Source: Syntrophobacteraceae bacterium
Lineage (GTDB): Bacteria; Desulfobacterota; Syntrophobacteria; Syntrophobacterales; Syntrophobacteraceae
Length of the DNA: 64,000 bases
Assembly: GCA_025453975.1 (NCBI GenBank)
Contig: JALOPI010000008.1
Coordinates: forward strand, 1-64,000
Reading direction: 5' to 3'
Positions 61,491 through 64,000 of this stretch are shown here, in pieces (positions within the stretch are counted from its first letter, which is position 1; each line of letters opens with the position of its first letter). A model generated the notes under the pieces. The model saw only the letters and a program-made list of their open reading frames with translations, was not told the DNA's origin and made no database searches. The position numbers were made by a program, and so were the translations under genes.

Positions 61491-62873
61491 ATGTCCCAGG
61501 CTCCGGTCCCGGGAGATGTGGCATGCCGTTGCCGCCGGAGTCTCCCGTGGGGCCGGAGCCGGCCCGCGCTGCTGCTGGTCCTCGGGATGCTCATGATCCT
61601 CGGAGCGGCCTCCGCCCGTGCGCAGGAGGATGTCCTGCCGGGAAAGGATGTACCCCTCGGAGTGGACGGCCCCATGGATTTCACCCAGGCCGTCAGGGTC
61701 TCGCTCCGGCAGTCCCCCAACCTGACCGGCAGCTCCCTGGAGATCGATCTCCGGCGACTCGACGAATCCGATGCCCGGTTCGCCTTCATTCCCTCCTTTT
61801 CACTCCGCACCCTGTATTATCTCAATCAGCCTGACAACGACTCGGACCGTCCCTACTCGATCCATTTCGTGACGGAGACCTACAACCCCGTCGAGAATTA
61901 CTTCTCGCTGCAGGCCCGGAAGGTTTTGACCCAGATGGGGATCCTGGCTCATCTGCAGGTCATTTCCGACTACCTGGAGCGTCTGGGGATGGGGTTTCTG
62001 GAGCTTCAGGCCCTGGATCGCATGATCGCGCTGCAGCAGGAGAGCGTGCGCGTGGCCGAGCAGAGCGTGGCGTATGCTCGCACGCGGCTGGATTCGGGAG
62101 GCGTCTCCAGCCTGGAGGTGCGGCTGGCTGAGCAGGATTTGGAGATGGCGAGCCTCGAGACGGGCAAGCTGATGTCGGCCAGGACGACGATTCTGGAAGG
62201 GATCAGCGGCATGATGGGTCTGGGTCCCATGGACCTCCTCCCATTGGATCGGGAGGATGCCCGTGGACAGGTGCTCGGCGGATTCGATCCCGCGGGTGCC
62301 TCCCTCGAGGACGCTCGCCGATCCTCGTTCGAGCTCCGAATCCAGATGCTCAAGAGAGAGCTTCAGGAGAAGAACGTCACTCTGGCTTACACACGGTTTC
62401 TGCCGACGTTCATCTGGGGTGTGCAGACGACGGACCCCTTCAGCGCCAACGAGGAGAGGGGGCTGTTCTTCTCGGTGGGGCTGGAGCTGCCTTTGTGGGA
62501 CGGCCTCAAGCGCTATCACAACGTCTCGCGTCAGAAGACCATCTTGAAGCAGTACGAGGTGGAGGGCAAATCCAGGGAGGTTGGCCTCGACGCCAGGTGG
62601 TCCGCCGCCAGGAGAAAGCTCGAGCAGAGCGCCGCCGCCCTCAGGCTGGCCCAGTCCCAGCAGGGGGTGGCGGAGCTCAAGGAGCGCCAGACGAGCATCA
62701 GCTACAATGCGGGCCGGCAGCCGCTGAATGTCCTGGCGTCGGACCGCCGGACCCTCCTGGAGAGCCGTCGGAACGTGCTGAGCCAGGCCCTGGAGCACGA
62801 CAAGGCCGTCCTGGCCATTCGAAACCTTTCTGGAGACCTGATCAGAACCTATGTGGATACGACCCCTTACTAG
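61491..62873 (+). CDS. TolC-family outer membrane efflux protein
   Basis: Signal peptide-like N-terminus; DFTQAVRVSLRQSPNLTGSSLEIDL, VAYARTRLDSGGVSSLEVRLAEQDLEMA, SYNAGRQPLNVLASDRRTLLESR; start at ATG 61491. Confidence 0.87.
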   Translation: MSQAPVPGDVACRCRRSLPWGRSRPALLLVLGMLMILGAASARAQEDVLPGKDVPLGVDGPMDFTQAVRVSLRQSPNLTGSSLEIDLRRLDESDARFAFIPSFSLRTLYYLNQPDNDSDRPYSIHFVTETYNPVENYFSLQARKVLTQMGILAHLQVISDYLERLGMGFLELQALDRMIALQQESVRVAEQSVAYARTRLDSGGVSSLEVRLAEQDLEMASLETGKLMSARTTILEGISGMMGLGPMDLLPLDREDARGQVLGGFDPAGASLEDARRSSFELRIQMLKRELQEKNVTLAYTRFLPTFIWGVQTTDPFSANEERGLFFSVGLELPLWDGLKRYHNVSRQKTILKQYEVEGKSREVGLDARWSAARRKLEQSAAALRLAQSQQGVAELKERQTSISYNAGRQPLNVLASDRRTLLESRRNVLSQALEHDKAVLAIRNLSGDLIRTYVDTTPY

Positions 62874-63837
62874 GACTTTACTTGGGGCTGCTCTCGTCTG
62901 CGGTCTCTGCGCTCTGGCCATCCACGCTCTCGGTTCGTGGCGCGGATCCGCCGCCCAGGATGCCGACGCCGCCGAAGGGGAGGCGGCGCGGACCCAGCCC
63001 GGCTCGGCCGGTGATGACTTGTTTCAGGGCAAGGTGGTCTGCTCCCTGAAACGCACGGTGGTCATGCCCGTCAAGGGGACGATCCAGCGGATGGCGGCAC
63101 GGGGGGGGCAGGCAGTCCGGAAAGGGGATGTGCTGGCCTCCTACCGGATTGCGAGCGACATGCTGCCCGGACTCAAGCGTCGCATCGCGGCGGTGCAGGT
63201 CAAGGACATGGAAGTGGGGCTGTCCGATCTCGAGAAGAGCCTGACCCTCCTCAACGGCAAGCGGCGTGAACTGTCGGAGCTGGTCCGGAAGGACCTGGGG
63301 CCTGCCCAGGGGCTCAGACAGGTGGAGGCGGAGATCCAGGCCGTCGAGAGGCAGCGAGCCGCTTTGCTGGAGAAGCTGCGTATCGAGAAGGATGTGGTGC
63401 GGGACGACCTCGAAGCACTGCGGGAGCAGCTGGGCGGCTCGCTCCAGGCCATCGGCTCCAACGAGCCGGTCCATCTCGTCGCTCCCATCTCCGGCCTGGT
63501 CATCTGGGTCAGTCCCGAGCTTCGGGAAGGGGCCGAGCTGCCGGCTGGAGCCGGTGCCTTCGTCGTGGGCGTCATGGACCCGATGCTCATGAGAGCCCAG
63601 GTCCACGAGCTGGAGGCCGTCAAGCTGTCGGTGGGGGACTCGGCGGAGGTATCCTTCGAGTCGCTCCCCAACCGGGTCTTCGAGGGGAAGGTGTCGCGGC
63701 TGGCGTGGGCTCCGCTGACGCCGGCCCTGGAGCAGGCGACGTACTACGAGCTGGAGCTGGCATTGCCCAACCCGGAGCTGGCTCTCAGGGAGGGAATGAA
63801 GGGGCAGGTCGCTCTGCGCAAGGCGGGGGAGCGGTAG
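62851..63837 (+). CDS. HlyD/MFP-family periplasmic adaptor
   Basis: N-terminal TM, VVMPVKGTIQRMAARGGQAVRKGDVLASY, HLVAPISGLVIWVSPELREGAELPAGAGAFVVGVMDPM; overlaps end of TolC gene. Confidence 0.9.
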   Translation: MWIRPLTRTLLGAALVCGLCALAIHALGSWRGSAAQDADAAEGEAARTQPGSAGDDLFQGKVVCSLKRTVVMPVKGTIQRMAARGGQAVRKGDVLASYRIASDMLPGLKRRIAAVQVKDMEVGLSDLEKSLTLLNGKRRELSELVRKDLGPAQGLRQVEAEIQAVERQRAALLEKLRIEKDVVRDDLEALREQLGGSLQAIGSNEPVHLVAPISGLVIWVSPELREGAELPAGAGAFVVGVMDPMLMRAQVHELEAVKLSVGDSAEVSFESLPNRVFEGKVSRLAWAPLTPALEQATYYELELALPNPELALREGMKGQVALRKAGER

Positions 63838-64000
63838 CAGGGTGTGTTTTCGCGTCCGGGGCGGTTTGTTGCGGGGCAGCACCCGCGGGCGGGGCTGCAT
63901 GATTCATGACAGGGAAGCCTGGGGTCTGAGGCTTCCCCAAAGGCGAAAAGGAGGTCTTCCGCGGTTTGCGGCGTGATGAGCGATTTCGAGAATAGTCGGG

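Overview
The window is a GC-rich bacterial chromosome segment. The qmoABC genes and gene content suggest a sulfate-reducing or syntrophic deltaproteobacterium-like organism (inference). No rRNA, tRNA, CRISPR array or IS element was recognised.

Layout, left to right:
(1) The 3' end of glyA, then a riboflavin operon (ribD-ribE-ribBA-ribH) and nusB.
(2) Mixed housekeeping and regulatory genes: acpP overlapped by a TetR gene, NUDIX, thermonuclease, a DUF2914-like protein, a fused diadenylate cyclase-YbbR protein, an orphan H-box protein, malQ, purA, a PfkB kinase, rmuC, a REC-TPR protein and a cupin.
(3) qmoABC, with a 4-bp tandem duplication that frameshifts qmoA, closed by a strong terminator.
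(4) A roughly 30 kb surface-polysaccharide region: many glycosyltransferases, a flippase, a Wzm/Wzt-type ABC exporter, DegT and GNAT sugar enzymes, three radical SAM proteins and a GT-C-like membrane protein. Several AT-rich mosaic patches lie inside it.
(5) A terminal locus with an ABC permease, a serine-palmitoyltransferase-like alpha-oxoamine synthase, an ABC ATPase, a TolC-like protein and an HlyD-like protein.

Best candidates for an undescribed system are the alpha-oxoamine synthase plus tripartite exporter locus (57.8-63.8 kb) and the radical SAM/methyltransferase/coiled-coil fusion inside the glycosyltransferase cluster (49.2-51.7 kb). All family calls come from reading motifs; no database search was run.
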